Source: Paenibacillus alvei DSM 29 | GTDB lineage: Bacteria; Bacillota; Bacilli; Paenibacillales; Paenibacillaceae | Assembly (NCBI RefSeq): GCF_000293805.1 | Contig: NZ_AMBZ01000002.1 | Coordinates: forward strand, 652,501 to 715,000 | Length of the DNA: 62,500 nt | Reading direction: 5' to 3' | In this document: positions 37,150 to 46,655 of the stretch, one piece after another | How positions within the stretch are numbered: position 1 is the first letter of the stretch | How the letters are laid out: each line of letters starts with the position of its first letter | The notes under the pieces: generated by a model | Told to the model about the DNA's origin: nothing | Databases searched by the model: none | What the model saw: only the letters and a program-made list of their open reading frames with translations | Made by a program: the position numbers and the translations under genes

Positions 37150-37641
37150 ATGGCAGGAAGAAACGAAGCAGAATTGAACTTAACCCAGCTTGGAGTAAAA
37201 ACGGAGTATCCGTCAGATTACGCTCCAGATATTTTGGAATCATTCGACAATAAGCACCCGAACCGGGATTATTTCGTCAAATTCAATTGCCCGGAATTTA
37301 CGAGTCTTTGTCCGATAACCGGACAACCGGACTTTGCGACTATCTACATCAGCTATATTCCAGGTGTAAAATGTGTAGAGAGCAAATCACTCAAGCTCTA
37401 CCTGTTTAGCTTCCGCAACCATGGCGATTTCCATGAAGATTGTGTAAATATCATTATGAACGACCTAATCAAGCTGCTTGATCCAAGATATATTGAGGTA
37501 TGGGGTAAGTTTACGCCGCGCGGTGGCATTTCAATCGACCCGTACTGCAATTACGGTCAGCCAGGCACGAAATATGTGGAGATGGCCGCTCATCGCTTGA
37601 TGAATCATGATATGTATCCAGAGAAAGTCGATAATCGCTAG
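37150..37641 (+). CDS. queF: preQ0 reductase (NADPH-dependent 7-cyano-7-deazaguanine reductase)
   Basis: QueF reduces the nitrile of preQ0 to preQ1, the ligand of the riboswitch that controls the operon. The short, YkvM-type protein (163 residues) has the catalytic cysteine in [12 protein letters not shown] near residue 56 and the substrate motif [21 protein letters not shown]. The ATG follows gagaaggagaa. It lies about 90 bases after queE and a terminator closes the unit. Confidence 0.96.
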   Translation: MAGRNEAELNLTQLGVKTEYPSDYAPDILESFDNKHPNRDYFVKFNCPEFTSLCPITGQPDFATIYISYIPGVKCVESKSLKLYLFSFRNHGDFHEDCVNIIMNDLIKLLDPRYIEVWGKFTPRGGISIDPYCNYGQPGTKYVEMAAHRLMNHDMYPEKVDNR

Positions 37642-37691
37642 GCAATAGGCATTTGTTCATAGCCTGGAAAGATCACGGCATGCAGGCAATG

Positions 37692-37748
37692 GAAGAGAGA
37701 GTAATCGTTCTATCGTATGATTCAATGATTCTCTCTCTTTGCTATTTT
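37692..37748 (+). terminator. que operon terminator
   Basis: The arms agagagagtaatc and gattctctctct face each other across about 20 bases, followed by ttgctattttt. Confidence 0.65.
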
Positions 37749-37772
37749 TGCAGTTCTAATCTGCAATCCCCT

Positions 37773-37780
37773 TCATATGC
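37773..37780 (+). promoter_or_regulatory. possible -10 element of a sigma-E promoter for yabP
   Basis: CATATGCT resembles the sigma-E -10 (CATACAnT) at six of eight positions, with a weak -35 (ctaat) 13 bases before it. yabP is sigma-E dependent in B. subtilis. Weak evidence. Confidence 0.25.
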
Positions 37781-37807
37781 TAGTGTTGAGAAGGAGGGGT
37801 ACATGCT

Positions 37808-38095
37808 ATGGTTGATTTCAATAAGCAAGCGGCCAAGCGTCAAGAAGTGAAAATGATGAACCGCAAGCTCCTCGAAATTAGCGGAGTGAGCAAGGTAGAG
37901 AGCTTCGATAGTGAGGAGTTCCTGCTTGATACGGAATGCGGCTTCTTGACAATTCGCGGCCACAATTTGCATATTAAAAATTTGAGCCTTGAACAAGGCT
38001 TGGTTGCCATTGAAGGTATGGTCAACTCCCTGACCTATTTGGATGCGAATGCACAGGACAAGTCAAAAGGCTTTTTTGGTAAGCTGTTCAAGTGA
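37808..38095 (+). CDS. yabP: sporulation protein YabP
   Basis: YabP is a sigma-E-controlled protein needed for sporulation and spore cortex formation. The 95-residue protein has the family core NRKLLEISGVSKVESFDSEEF and CGFLTIRGHNLHIKNLSLEQG. The ATG follows aaggagggg. It overlaps yabQ by four bases, which fits the yabP-yabQ operon of Bacilli, and divIC follows. Confidence 0.94.
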   Translation: MVDFNKQAAKRQEVKMMNRKLLEISGVSKVESFDSEEFLLDTECGFLTIRGHNLHIKNLSLEQGLVAIEGMVNSLTYLDANAQDKSKGFFGKLFK

Positions 38096-38735
38096 ACCTG
38101 CATACCCAATGGATGACCGTAATGCTCATGCTGATGAGCGGACTTGCGCTTGGTCTGGTGTTCGACAGCTATCGCGTCGTCGCAGGCCAATTCAAGTTTC
38201 CACGGTGGACGCTGCCGGTATTTGACCTGCTGTATTGGTTAGCTGCGACTGTATTCGTGTTCCAAATGCTCGTTAAGGGCAATCAGGGAGAATTAAGGTT
38301 TTATGTAGTGCTTGGCTTAGCTGCAGGAGCATGGCTGTATGCCGTCTTTCTTAGTCGCATCACTGTAGCTATTGTGAAATGGCTGGTTACGGCGCTAAAG
38401 GCAGTGTGGCGTTTTGCCATGCGATGTGTGCATGTGCTTGTTGTCCTGCCGCTGAAGGCGATTTTGACAGGGGGAAAAGCACTTACATTTTTTTCATATC
38501 GTCTGCTATGTTCCTTCTCAAAATTGTGCTACAATGTTTACGACCGCTCTGGATGCTCATCGCATGGTTATTCAAGCCGCTTGTCATGCCGCTATGGAAC
38601 CGATTCGGAATGACGGAACGGTGCAAGAGCACTTGGCGTGGGATGATATCAGCCGGCAAGCGCATTTCCGCGTGGCCCATTGGCGTATGTCGCCAGATGA
38701 GGCGGTTCCTTGACCTGTTTAGACGTAAGCGCTAA
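38092..38735 (+). CDS. yabQ: spore cortex protein YabQ, frameshifted in the last third
   Basis: YabQ is a membrane protein needed for cortex assembly. It starts with GTG overlapping yabP, and has hydrophobic helices near residues 5-22, 45-62, 70-85 and later. At seven T (38488-38494) the frame as read continues to a stop at 38613 with a Ser/Cys-rich tail. The alternative frame gives FFFISSAMFLLKIVLQCLRP and a basic C-terminus ending at 38735. One extra T restores a 214-residue protein (211 in B. subtilis), so I give the restored end. A missed base is the simplest explanation. Confidence 0.87.
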
Positions 38736-38779
38736 CGGGTAAGGTGTATCGTGATCTACTGATACAAGGGGGTGCATGT

Positions 38780-39112
38780 ATGTCGGTGTCTAAATCCCGA
38801 AGACATACTCCAATCCGCAATCAAGATAACAAAATAGCGGGAGCCAAGCGCAGATTGCGCTTATGGCTGATCTTCATGGCGTTGTTTATAGGGTGGGGCA
38901 CATATACGTACTTCAGTCAATTGAACACGATGGAGGAACTTCGCTCGGATTTGGTGGCACGTGAGAAGGAGAAGAGCGAGGTTGAACAGGTTCGCAATGA
39001 GCTCCGCCAAGAAGTGGATAGGCTCAATACAACGGAATACATACTGCAATTGGCGCGAAGCCGAGGTATGGTGCTTCCGGACGAACTCCTCATCCGCAAA
39101 CACGATGAATAG
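38780..39112 (+). CDS. divIC: septum formation protein DivIC/FtsB-like
   Basis: DivIC is a bitopic division protein that works with FtsL and DivIB at the septum. The 111-residue protein has a cytoplasmic basic N-terminus, one membrane helix (about residues 36-55, LWLIFMALFIGWGTYTYF) and a coiled coil (about 58-95, EELRSDLVAREKEKSEVEQVR). ATG at 38780 after caaggggg is chosen over the upstream open frame. It lies between yabQ and yabR, as in Bacilli. Confidence 0.93.
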   Translation: MSVSKSRRHTPIRNQDNKIAGAKRRLRLWLIFMALFIGWGTYTYFSQLNTMEELRSDLVAREKEKSEVEQVRNELRQEVDRLNTTEYILQLARSRGMVLPDELLIRKHDE

Positions 39113-39137
39113 AGCGTAAAATCAGGACAACCGTCGG

Positions 39138-39167
39138 TTGACCAATGTTGCGCCATTACAGTATAAT
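39138..39167 (+). promoter_or_regulatory. sigma-A promoter of yabR
   Basis: TTGACC (39138-39143), an 18-base spacer and TATAAT (39162-39167). Confidence 0.65.
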
Positions 39168-39242
39168 CACGACATAAGCATTGCTTTTTTGCTTTTTGAG
39201 CAATGTTCCGTTTAACATTTTAAGGGAGGAACATTTTATTCT

Positions 39243-39716
39243 ATGACAATTGAAGTGGGCACCAAGTTAGAAGGCAAGGTGACAGGGATTACGCATTTTG
39301 GAGCGTTCGTTGATCTGTCGGGAGGTGTCACGGGACTGGTTCACATCTCTGAAATTGCCGATAACTATGTCAAGGACGTGAATGACCATTTGAAGATTGA
39401 CGATGTCGTCACGGTCAAAGTTATTAACGTCGACAAGGACGGCAAGATCGGCTTGTCTATTAAGCAAGCAGTCGATAAACCTGCATCGGAGCAGAGACCT
39501 CCAAGAGGACCTCGTCCGGACCGTCCTCCAGGAAGAGACGGGGGCAATAGCAGGTATGGACACGGGAACCGGGATCGAGGGGGACGCAAGTCGCCTAGTT
39601 TCGCTTCTTTTGAGGATAAGATGTCGCGCTTCCTTAAGGATAGTGAAGAACGCATTTCTTCTTTGAAGAAGAATACGGAATCTAAGCGCGGAGGCCGTGG
39701 AGCACGCCGCATGTAA
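39243..39716 (+). CDS. yabR: S1-domain RNA-binding protein YabR
   Basis: A 157-residue protein with one S1 RNA-binding fold (residues 3-75, GTKLEGKVTGITHFGAFVDL and VKVINVDKDGKIGLSIKQA), like polynucleotide phosphorylase S1 modules, then an Arg/Gly/Pro-rich low-complexity stretch (about 80-118) and a charged C-terminus. Family function is not settled; general RNA or ribosome binding is likely. The ATG follows aagggagga. It has its own promoter and a strong terminator. Confidence 0.92.
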   Translation: MTIEVGTKLEGKVTGITHFGAFVDLSGGVTGLVHISEIADNYVKDVNDHLKIDDVVTVKVINVDKDGKIGLSIKQAVDKPASEQRPPRGPRPDRPPGRDGGNSRYGHGNRDRGGRKSPSFASFEDKMSRFLKDSEERISSLKKNTESKRGGRGARRM

Positions 39717-39740
39717 TCGTCCAAGATGACAACGAAAATA

Positions 39741-39778
39741 AAGCCGCAAGCCGGGCAACCGGTTTTGCGGTTTTTTTG
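39741..39778 (+). terminator. yabR terminator
   Basis: The arms aagccgcaagccgg and ccggttttgcggtt pair with a gcaa loop and end in seven T. Confidence 0.9.
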
Positions 39779-40076
39779 CGTTGTTCGGGAAAATGAAGAC
39801 GCCACAATATGACGGGATCACCGTTTCCTTGCCACGCAAGCGCCAGCAAAACTTTTTTTGTCGTGCCGCACTGCCTGTACGACAGGTTCTTACGCCTTTC
39901 CGTATGCTTTATTGTCAAATGGAGGTCGACCCTTGCGGGTAAGCGGCAAAAATATGACATCTCCACTTGGAAGCCGCCGAAGTAAAAATCGCCAAAACCC
40001 TTGTTGCGCCGTATATATCCTGCATTGGTTACACTTGCGACGGTTGTCGGAAAGTTTTTTTGGCACATTTCCTTTT
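39779..40076. other. intergenic stretch before spoIIE
   Basis: About 300 bases with no supportable gene. B. subtilis has tRNA genes near this point; I see none here. A small hairpin gtcgtgc/gtacgac lies at 39860-39883 and a 0A-box-like TTGTCGGA at 40044-40051. Confidence 0.5.
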
Positions 40077-40110
40077 TATGACAAACTATTTCTGAGACCT
40101 TTTCTATAAT
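40077..40110 (+). promoter_or_regulatory. Spo0A-activated sigma-A promoter of spoIIE
   Basis: ATGACA (40078-40083), a 21-base spacer and TATAAT (40105-40110). The unusual 21-bp spacing is that of the Spo0A-dependent spoIIE promoter of B. subtilis. The minus strand over the -35 reads TTTGTCATA (40085-40077), close to the 0A box, and TTGTCGGA lies 25 bases upstream. Confidence 0.7.
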
Positions 40111-40145
40111 GGGAGGCACACAATTCATAGAATAGGTGGTGCCAA

Positions 40146-42662
40146 ATGATGAGTAAGACGAAGATCATTCCATTTCCCAAGAGAGGCTGGCAGGAAATCA
40201 AGGATGAGGGTGCAGGCTGGATGGATACTCCGAGCAAGTGGCGGCTTGATCGATTCCACCGCATGTTGGGCACGCGCAAATGGACAATTATGTTCGTCCT
40301 GATCGGATTCTTGCTAGGACGGGCCATGATTTTGAATGAATTATTTCCGTTTGCGGCTGCCTTTTTCGCTGTTGTCTATTTTTCGCGCCGAGAGCTGGCT
40401 ACATGGGTAGGAACTGCCCTGCTCGCGGGGAGCCTGTTCGCTCCCGCTCAGATCACGCTGATGATGGGAATGCAACTGCTGCTCATTGTGCTCATGTATC
40501 GCGGATGGAAGGCTTATGATAAGCGTTCGGATATGAATGTGGCTCCATTGATGGTATTTTCGGCAAGCCTGATTGTGAAGCTGTTTGTTACCTTTATGTC
40601 CAATTCCCTTACCTGGTATGCCCTAGCGATGGATGTTACAGATGCAACACTTGGCCTCGTCTTAACGCTCGTATTTGTACAAGCCCTACCTGTACTGACG
40701 ATGAGCAAGCGCAATTATACGCTCCGAGTTGATGAAATGATATGTTTGATGATTTTACTTGCATCTATGATGACAGGTGCTGTCGGCTGGACTGTACAAG
40801 GGATGCAGCTTGACCATATCCTATCACGCTATTTTGTGCTCTTATTCGCCCTTGTTGGAGGGGCGCCGCTTGGAGCTTCAGTAGGCGTTGTGCTAGGCCT
40901 TATACTTGGTCTCGCAGAGCCGAGCTCCTTATCGCAGATGAGCGTATTGGCCTTCTCTGGTCTATTGGCAGGACTGCTTCGAGAAGGCAAGCGATGGGCG
41001 GTGGCCTTCGGCATGCTGCTGGGAACTGCCATATTGTCCGTCTATATTGGCCCGCCTGAGCAGGTAATGGTGTCGACATGGGAAACGATAGCAGCAGCAG
41101 CACTATTTCTCCTTACTCCAAAATCAATATGCCGCACATTGGCAAAGTATGTCCCAGGAACGACAGAGCATACGAATTCGCAGCATGAGTATGCGAAGAG
41201 AATGCGTGACATGACAGCAGAACGAGTACAGCAGTTCTCGAAGGTATTCGATCAGCTGTCACACAGCTTTAAGCAGGCAGCACCTACTGCTGCCAGTGAT
41301 ATGCCGCCAAGTGAAGAAGAGGTATCGAAAGGGGTCATTGAGGCTGCAACCGTTGTAACCTGTGGGGCATGTCCGCGAAGGCAAGCATGCTGGGGACGAA
41401 AATCTGTGCAGACAATGACTATGATGAAGCAAATGCTCGTAAAGGTAGGGGAGAATCCGGAGTTCGCCTGGAAGGATAAGCAGCTTCCCCATTCCTGGAA
41501 GAATCATTGCCTAAGGGCGCATCAAATGCTGACGGTGTTGCGCGATCAGCATATCCGGCATATTCATGAGGAGCATCTGCACAAGCAGTTGCAGGACAGC
41601 CGACATTTTGTAGCGGAACAGCTATTAGGAGTATCGCAAGTTATGGAGGACTTGGCAAAGGAGATCCAACGCGAAAGCCGAGAGTTATTCATGCAGGAGG
41701 AGCAAATCAGGCAGGCCGTTGAGGATCTCGGACTATCGGTACATCGTGTCGATATCATTTCATTGGATCCTGGACGCGTAGAGATAGAGATGGTGCATTC
41801 TTTTACAGAAGGATATGATGAGTGCAGGAAGCTGATCGCACCGCTGCTGTCTGATATATTAGGCGAGCACATAGCGGTACGTGACGAAGCTATAACCGGT
41901 GCGGAAGGTCAAGGCACGGTCACCTTCGTCACGGCCAAAGCCTTCGAGGTGGATACAGGTATGGCGGGCACCGCTAAAGGAGGGGGAATGCTGTCAGGGG
42001 ATAGCTTCAGTGCGCTTGAGCTTGGAAGCGGCAAATTCGCGGTTGCCTTAAGTGATGGCATGGGAAATGGAGAGCGGGCTCGCTTAGAAAGCAGCACGGC
42101 GCTTCATCTGCTCGCACAGCTTCTGCAGGCAGGAATTGACGAGCAGTTGGCCATCAAGTCTGTCAACTCAGTGCTGGCTCTGCGATCACCGGATGAAGTA
42201 TATGCCACTCTTGATTTAGCCATTATTGATCTTTTCTCGGCAAAGACGATGCTCATAAAGAGTGGCTCGACACCAAGCTTCATTAAGAGAGGGGATGAGG
42301 TTCACTTAGTTTCATCGAATAATTTGCCGATAGGTATATTACAGGATATTGATATCGAACTGGTTGACACCTCTCTATCGCCTGGAGATATTGTGGTGAT
42401 GATGACTGACGGGGTGTTCGATGCATCCGGGCCTGCTGTAAATAAGGAATTGTGGATGAAGCGGCTTATACAGGAATTGGAGACGGACGATCCACAGGAA
42501 GTTGCTGATCTTCTGCTTGAGACGGTGATCCGGCACTCGGGCGGACGAATTGATGATGATATGACCGTTGTTGTCACGCGTGTAACGAGACATCAACCGC
42601 AATGGGCTACTTTGCATTGGAGCGGGAGTGATCAGGTCGAACGGCCGATGCCGGTGAGTTGA
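40146..42662 (+). CDS. spoIIE: stage II sporulation protein E (PP2C phosphatase)
   Basis: SpoIIE dephosphorylates SpoIIAA to release sigma-F in the forespore and acts at the polar septum with FtsZ. The 838-residue protein has about ten membrane helices (residues 45-330), a central regulatory region (about 330-600) with the CGACPRRQACW cysteines near 405, and a C-terminal PP2C phosphatase domain (about 610-820) with GDSFSALELG, ALSDGMGNGERA and MMTDGVFDASG, where aspartates bind metal. The ATG follows aataggtgg. The upstream promoter has Spo0A features. Confidence 0.96.
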   Translation: MMSKTKIIPFPKRGWQEIKDEGAGWMDTPSKWRLDRFHRMLGTRKWTIMFVLIGFLLGRAMILNELFPFAAAFFAVVYFSRRELATWVGTALLAGSLFAPAQITLMMGMQLLLIVLMYRGWKAYDKRSDMNVAPLMVFSASLIVKLFVTFMSNSLTWYALAMDVTDATLGLVLTLVFVQALPVLTMSKRNYTLRVDEMICLMILLASMMTGAVGWTVQGMQLDHILSRYFVLLFALVGGAPLGASVGVVLGLILGLAEPSSLSQMSVLAFSGLLAGLLREGKRWAVAFGMLLGTAILSVYIGPPEQVMVSTWETIAAAALFLLTPKSICRTLAKYVPGTTEHTNSQHEYAKRMRDMTAERVQQFSKVFDQLSHSFKQAAPTAASDMPPSEEEVSKGVIEAATVVTCGACPRRQACWGRKSVQTMTMMKQMLVKVGENPEFAWKDKQLPHSWKNHCLRAHQMLTVLRDQHIRHIHEEHLHKQLQDSRHFVAEQLLGVSQVMEDLAKEIQRESRELFMQEEQIRQAVEDLGLSVHRVDIISLDPGRVEIEMVHSFTEGYDECRKLIAPLLSDILGEHIAVRDEAITGAEGQGTVTFVTAKAFEVDTGMAGTAKGGGMLSGDSFSALELGSGKFAVALSDGMGNGERARLESSTALHLLAQLLQAGIDEQLAIKSVNSVLALRSPDEVYATLDLAIIDLFSAKTMLIKSGSTPSFIKRGDEVHLVSSNNLPIGILQDIDIELVDTSLSPGDIVVMMTDGVFDASGPAVNKELWMKRLIQELETDDPQEVADLLLETVIRHSGGRIDDDMTVVVTRVTRHQPQWATLHWSGSDQVERPMPVS

Positions 42663-42875
42663 TTCGTGGACTGCGGACAACAGGACTGCTTAAATTTACA
42701 CATACAGGTTGAAGGGTAGGAAGAAAGAAACTGAAATAGAAGGAGGTTGCTGATTTTGTAATTTTCTTCTATGATTTTTATGGATGAAGCAATTACATCA
42801 TACTATGGTTAAACTCTCCTATCATGGGGAACACTAGAACTAGATTCATAGTGACCATAGGGGGATGAAAGAAGT

Positions 42876-43646
42876 ATGATGAAGCAAATTCTTCTCATTA
42901 CGGACGGATGCTCCAATGTAGGGATTCAGCCCGCCATTGCCGCCGCGGAGGCAAGGGACAACGGGATAACGGTTAATGTAGTAGGCATTATAGATTATGG
43001 TACGATTGGACAATTGGGGGCTTGCGAGATTGAGGAGATTGCTAGTGCAGGCGGCGGGGTTAGCCGCATTGTGCAATCGCATGAGTTGTCTCAGACGATT
43101 CAGATGATGACGCGCAAGACCGTTGTACAGACGATCCAGCAAGCTGTGAACAAGGAATTGAAGCTTATATTGGGTGATACTGCGGAGGAAGGCGTACAGG
43201 CTCTCCCTCTAGAAAAGCGCTCTGAAGTTGTTCGTGTCATGGACGAGATGACGGAACATACGCCACTTAAGGTTGCACTGCTTATTGATGCTAGTGCAAG
43301 CATGAAGCCGAAACTGGTCGCAGTGGAGGAGGCGATACGGGATTTAATGCTCAGCCTGCAAGCAAGAAGCGGCAAGAGCGAGCTATCCGTTTTTCATTTT
43401 CCGGGCCCATATGGGGGAAAGGAAGCTGTTCAGGATTTGGAGTGGACTGATGAGATTTCTCGTGCGAAAAAGTTGTTCCAGCGGCTGAATATGCGTGGGA
43501 CGACGCCAACAGGTCCTGCTTTGCTACAAGTCGTGGATTATTACCGAACGGTACCTCGCTCTGCAGCTCAGAAAGCGGAAACAGTGACTGTGGATCATCA
43601 TGAACGAATGGAAATGGACGGGATATGGAGTGACTACATCGTTTAA
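42876..43646 (+). CDS. yabS: VWA-domain protein YabS
   Basis: A 256-residue protein of the YabS group with a von Willebrand factor A-like fold. The N-terminal part holds LLITDGCSN, and the second half has the metal site LLIDASASMKPKL near residue 145 and RGTTPTGPALL near 208. It is linked to the kinase gene yabT, whose start lies inside its 3' end, as in B. subtilis; a shared role in sporulation signalling is inference. Two adjacent ATGs after agggggatg are possible starts. Confidence 0.88.
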   Translation: MMKQILLITDGCSNVGIQPAIAAAEARDNGITVNVVGIIDYGTIGQLGACEIEEIASAGGGVSRIVQSHELSQTIQMMTRKTVVQTIQQAVNKELKLILGDTAEEGVQALPLEKRSEVVRVMDEMTEHTPLKVALLIDASASMKPKLVAVEEAIRDLMLSLQARSGKSELSVFHFPGPYGGKEAVQDLEWTDEISRAKKLFQRLNMRGTTPTGPALLQVVDYYRTVPRSAAQKAETVTVDHHERMEMDGIWSDYIV

Positions 43647-44657
43647 AGTAAGGCGACAACTCAATACAGCATCCCATAAGAGGGAGCTTCGCCATCAGCT
43701 GCGAGCAGGCATGATGATGCAAGGTGTATGGAATCATCGTGTCTATCGTATTGAACGTCTGCTTGGACGCGGTGCCAATGGAGTTGTCTATCTAGTGACG
43801 ATGTTGTCGGCTTCTGACGACAGACATGGGGGGCGGTTGGAACCTTTGCGTTAAAAATTAGCGCCAATGCCGTTGACCTTCAATCGGAGGTAAATGCGCT
43901 TGGCAGCCTCGAAAAGCAGCGTAAAACGCTCTCCCGAATGTCAGATCGACAAGACAATCGACCCTTCCTGGTCGATGTAGATGATGCAGATGTGAATGGG
44001 GAACGTATTTCCTTTTATGTGATGCGCTATGTTCCCGGTGAGAGCATTACCGCTTATATTCGAAAGAAGGGGCCTAAGTGGTATGGTATTGTGGGAGGAA
44101 AGCTTCTGGCGAAGCTGCATAATGTACATCGTCATGGATGGGTATTCGGCGATCTGAAGGCTGAGAATGTGATCGTTGGAAACGGTGGTGAAGTAGAGCT
44201 TGTTGACTATGGGGGGCTGACTGGCAAGGGGAAGAGTGTAAAACAATTTACGGAGATGTACGATCGTGGGTATTGGCATGCAGGCTCGCGGACGGCTGAT
44301 GACGGCTATGATCTGTTTTCTTTTGCGATACTGACGATTCATGTGCTCGGAGGCAAGGGGCTTCGTGAACGCATGAAGAAAGCGCTGCCGCAAATGCGGG
44401 AAGCAAAGGAGTTATTGGATATAATACACGCCCATCCTGTTTTGCGGCTATATGAGCCATGGCTCATTCATGCAATTAAGGGGACATTTGCAAGCTCAGA
44501 AGAAGCATGCCGAATGTGGAATGATATAAGTCGCCGCTTGCATCGATCGGGGATGAGGCCACACCGGCCTACGCCACTATGGATGAAGTGGTTTTTTGCC
44601 GTATCCGTTATTTTGTTTACGATTAGTATCGTTTGGTGGACGAGCAGCTTCGAATAA
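43600..44657 (+). pseudogene. yabT: YabT-like Ser/Thr protein kinase, apparent single-base frameshift
   Basis: YabT is a membrane-anchored Hanks-type kinase that phosphorylates RecA and other DNA-binding proteins in B. subtilis sporulation. Part one (from 43600, overlapping yabS) has the glycine loop LLGRGANGVVYLV; the frame breaks at six G (43828-43833) and stops. The continuation in another frame reads VGTFALKISANAVDLQ, with the ATP-binding lysine, then HGWVFGDLKAENVIV (catalytic loop) and VDYGG (metal site). A C-terminal helix (FFAVSVILFTISIVWW) would anchor it in the membrane. One extra G joins the parts. The first ATG lacks a strong ribosome site; a later start is possible. Confidence 0.85.
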
Positions 44658-44969
44658 TGGAATTTCTAAATTGTGGTCCCATGGTAACAATCATATGCAT
44701 CTTATCCGTCGACACAACGTAGTTATACTTACATACTTACTTATTAAGAAGTGTTCAAAAGGACAGCAAATAGTTCCAATCGTCTTAGTAGAGAATGCAA
44801 AATAACAAACTCACTAGAGCATGGTGGGATAGAAATAGTGTCTTTTTGCCAGACTTCAAACATTTGGTATCATCATACATAATGAATTAAGAAGGAAACG
44901 ATACTGCTTTCACTCGGAAATAGGTTAGAGTGATGCAGGCAGGAAGGCTATGACGGGAGTCGGGGATGA
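44658..44969 (+). promoter_or_regulatory. intergenic region with a possible tilS promoter
   Basis: The 312 bases between yabT and tilS hold no supportable gene. TTGCCA (44846-44851), a 16-base spacer and TATCAT (44868-44873) form a plausible sigma-A promoter about 95 bases before tilS. I see no riboswitch. Confidence 0.5.
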
Positions 44970-46565
44970 ATGATGACAGCAGGACAATCAACAGGTGGTG
45001 GACCATTTGATGCTTGGCACAAATGGATCGCACAGCGGGAAATTGAGTGGTGCAAGAAAAAGTTGTGGAGCCAAGGTGCTGTAATTGTAGTAGCTGTATC
45101 CGGTGGGCCGGATTCGATGCTGCTTCTTCATGCATTGACTGCACTGGATGAACGCAGCGACTGCAAACCAGGCAAGCTTATTGTTGCCCACGTGCATCAC
45201 GGCTTTCGCGGTCAGGAATCGGAAGAAGAGGCCGAGTTCGTGGAGCAGGAAACCGTAAAACTGGGCTTACCATTTGAGATGATTCGTGTTGATGCGCCTG
45301 GTCTATCGAAACGGGAAGGGCTCAATCCACAAGCGGCAGCGCGACAGCTGCGATACGAGTTTCTTATCCAGATTGCACATCGCTATGCGGCCACCCATAT
45401 AGCTCTTGCTCACCATGCGGATGATCAAGCCGAAACAGTGCTCATGCGTATGATCCGAGGAACGGGCATCACAGGATTGGCGGGAATGGCATGGAGCCGC
45501 GAGGAGGATGGACTGCATTATATTCGGCCATTACTCGATCTGCGCAAAGCGGAAGTGCTGCAACGGTGTGACGAGCGGGGAATATCTTACGTGACAGATA
45601 GCAGTAATGCCAAACGTAGTTATTTTCGCAATCGGATGAGGCTAGATATTATCCCTCAGCTAGAGGAGGAGAACCCTAAACTTGTTGAGGCCATGTGCAG
45701 AATGGCAGACGCGCTACGTGATGAGGACGATTATATGGAATACGAGACACGAAAGCTGTTTCAACGCCACGTAAAGGCGGTAAACGGTGATAAATCCGTT
45801 GATAGCAATTCAGCTCCTTTTATCCCGCATGTGCAGACAGGATATATTCTTGATCGGAACACCTTTCTTGGACTACATGTAGCTTTACAACGCAGGTTGA
45901 TTAAACTAATATTAAATTATCTTACACGAGGTTCGGATCAGATTGATTTTGAAGCCGTTGACTCAGCAAGAGTGAGAGCAGCAGGCGAGTGTTCGACTAC
46001 GTGGAGGGTGGATGTTGCTCAGGACATTGTATTTGCGCGTGAATATGGGCGTTTGCTATGGCTTCGGATACACCATGAACATAAAGAAGGTGCAGACTGT
46101 AAGGCTAGCTTTACGATACATAGAACCGATGCAATGGGGCAATTGTTCTTACCGGACAACAACAGCACGTTACGATGGCTGACTTCAGAAGAACTGAAGG
46201 GCTGCGGCAATTCCGGATCCATGGAAGAAATTTCTGTGGGCCAACATCATCACGGACAGGCTTGGGAAGCTTCTTTTGATGCGGATGGGCTGTGCTGGCC
46301 GCTTGTTGTTCGTACTCGGCAGCCGGGAGATCGGATGCGGATACAAGGACTAAATGGCAGCAAAAAGGTGCAAGATATGTTCGTTGACTTGAAAATCGCG
46401 CCGTCATTGCGCGACTCGATTCCTCTTGTTGCGGACGCGAACGGACACGTTGTGTGGATACCTGGGGTACGGCGTTCTAATGCGGCATACGTGCAGTCTT
46501 CGACACAGGCGGTCATTCATTTTGCACTGGAGGGCGGAGCCCATGAGCGATCTGTCCATCCATGA
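44970..46565 (+). CDS. tilS: tRNA(Ile) lysidine synthetase
   Basis: TilS converts C34 of the CAU tRNA(Ile) to lysidine so that it reads AUA. The 531-residue protein has the PP-loop VAVSGGPDSMLLLHAL near residue 42, HVHHGFRG near 77, HHADDQAETVLMRMIRGTG near 148 and RSYFRNRMR near 215, and a C-terminal substrate-binding domain with QPGDRMRIQGLNGSKKVQDMF. It is longer than the B. subtilis protein (472). The ATG follows cgggagtcgggg. hpt and ftsH follow, the usual order. Confidence 0.94.
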   Translation: MMTAGQSTGGGPFDAWHKWIAQREIEWCKKKLWSQGAVIVVAVSGGPDSMLLLHALTALDERSDCKPGKLIVAHVHHGFRGQESEEEAEFVEQETVKLGLPFEMIRVDAPGLSKREGLNPQAAARQLRYEFLIQIAHRYAATHIALAHHADDQAETVLMRMIRGTGITGLAGMAWSREEDGLHYIRPLLDLRKAEVLQRCDERGISYVTDSSNAKRSYFRNRMRLDIIPQLEEENPKLVEAMCRMADALRDEDDYMEYETRKLFQRHVKAVNGDKSVDSNSAPFIPHVQTGYILDRNTFLGLHVALQRRLIKLILNYLTRGSDQIDFEAVDSARVRAAGECSTTWRVDVAQDIVFAREYGRLLWLRIHHEHKEGADCKASFTIHRTDAMGQLFLPDNNSTLRWLTSEELKGCGNSGSMEEISVGQHHHGQAWEASFDADGLCWPLVVRTRQPGDRMRIQGLNGSKKVQDMFVDLKIAPSLRDSIPLVADANGHVVWIPGVRRSNAAYVQSSTQAVIHFALEGGAHERSVHP

Positions 46566-46655
46566 GGTAACGAAGACATTGCCGGTCATTGGCATGCCGC
46601 ATGGAACGAATAACGTTCACATAAGATTGAGTATTCACAATAGGAGGGCCCATCA

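Noticed and set aside
39779..40076. tRNA genes in the yabR-spoIIE gap
   Set aside because: B. subtilis has tRNA genes here, so I looked for cloverleaf text (ggttcgaatcc-type arms) on both strands and found none.
44596..44805. 69-codon frame across the yabT end and following gap
   Set aside because: It begins inside yabT in another frame, has no ribosome site, and its composition is not protein-like.
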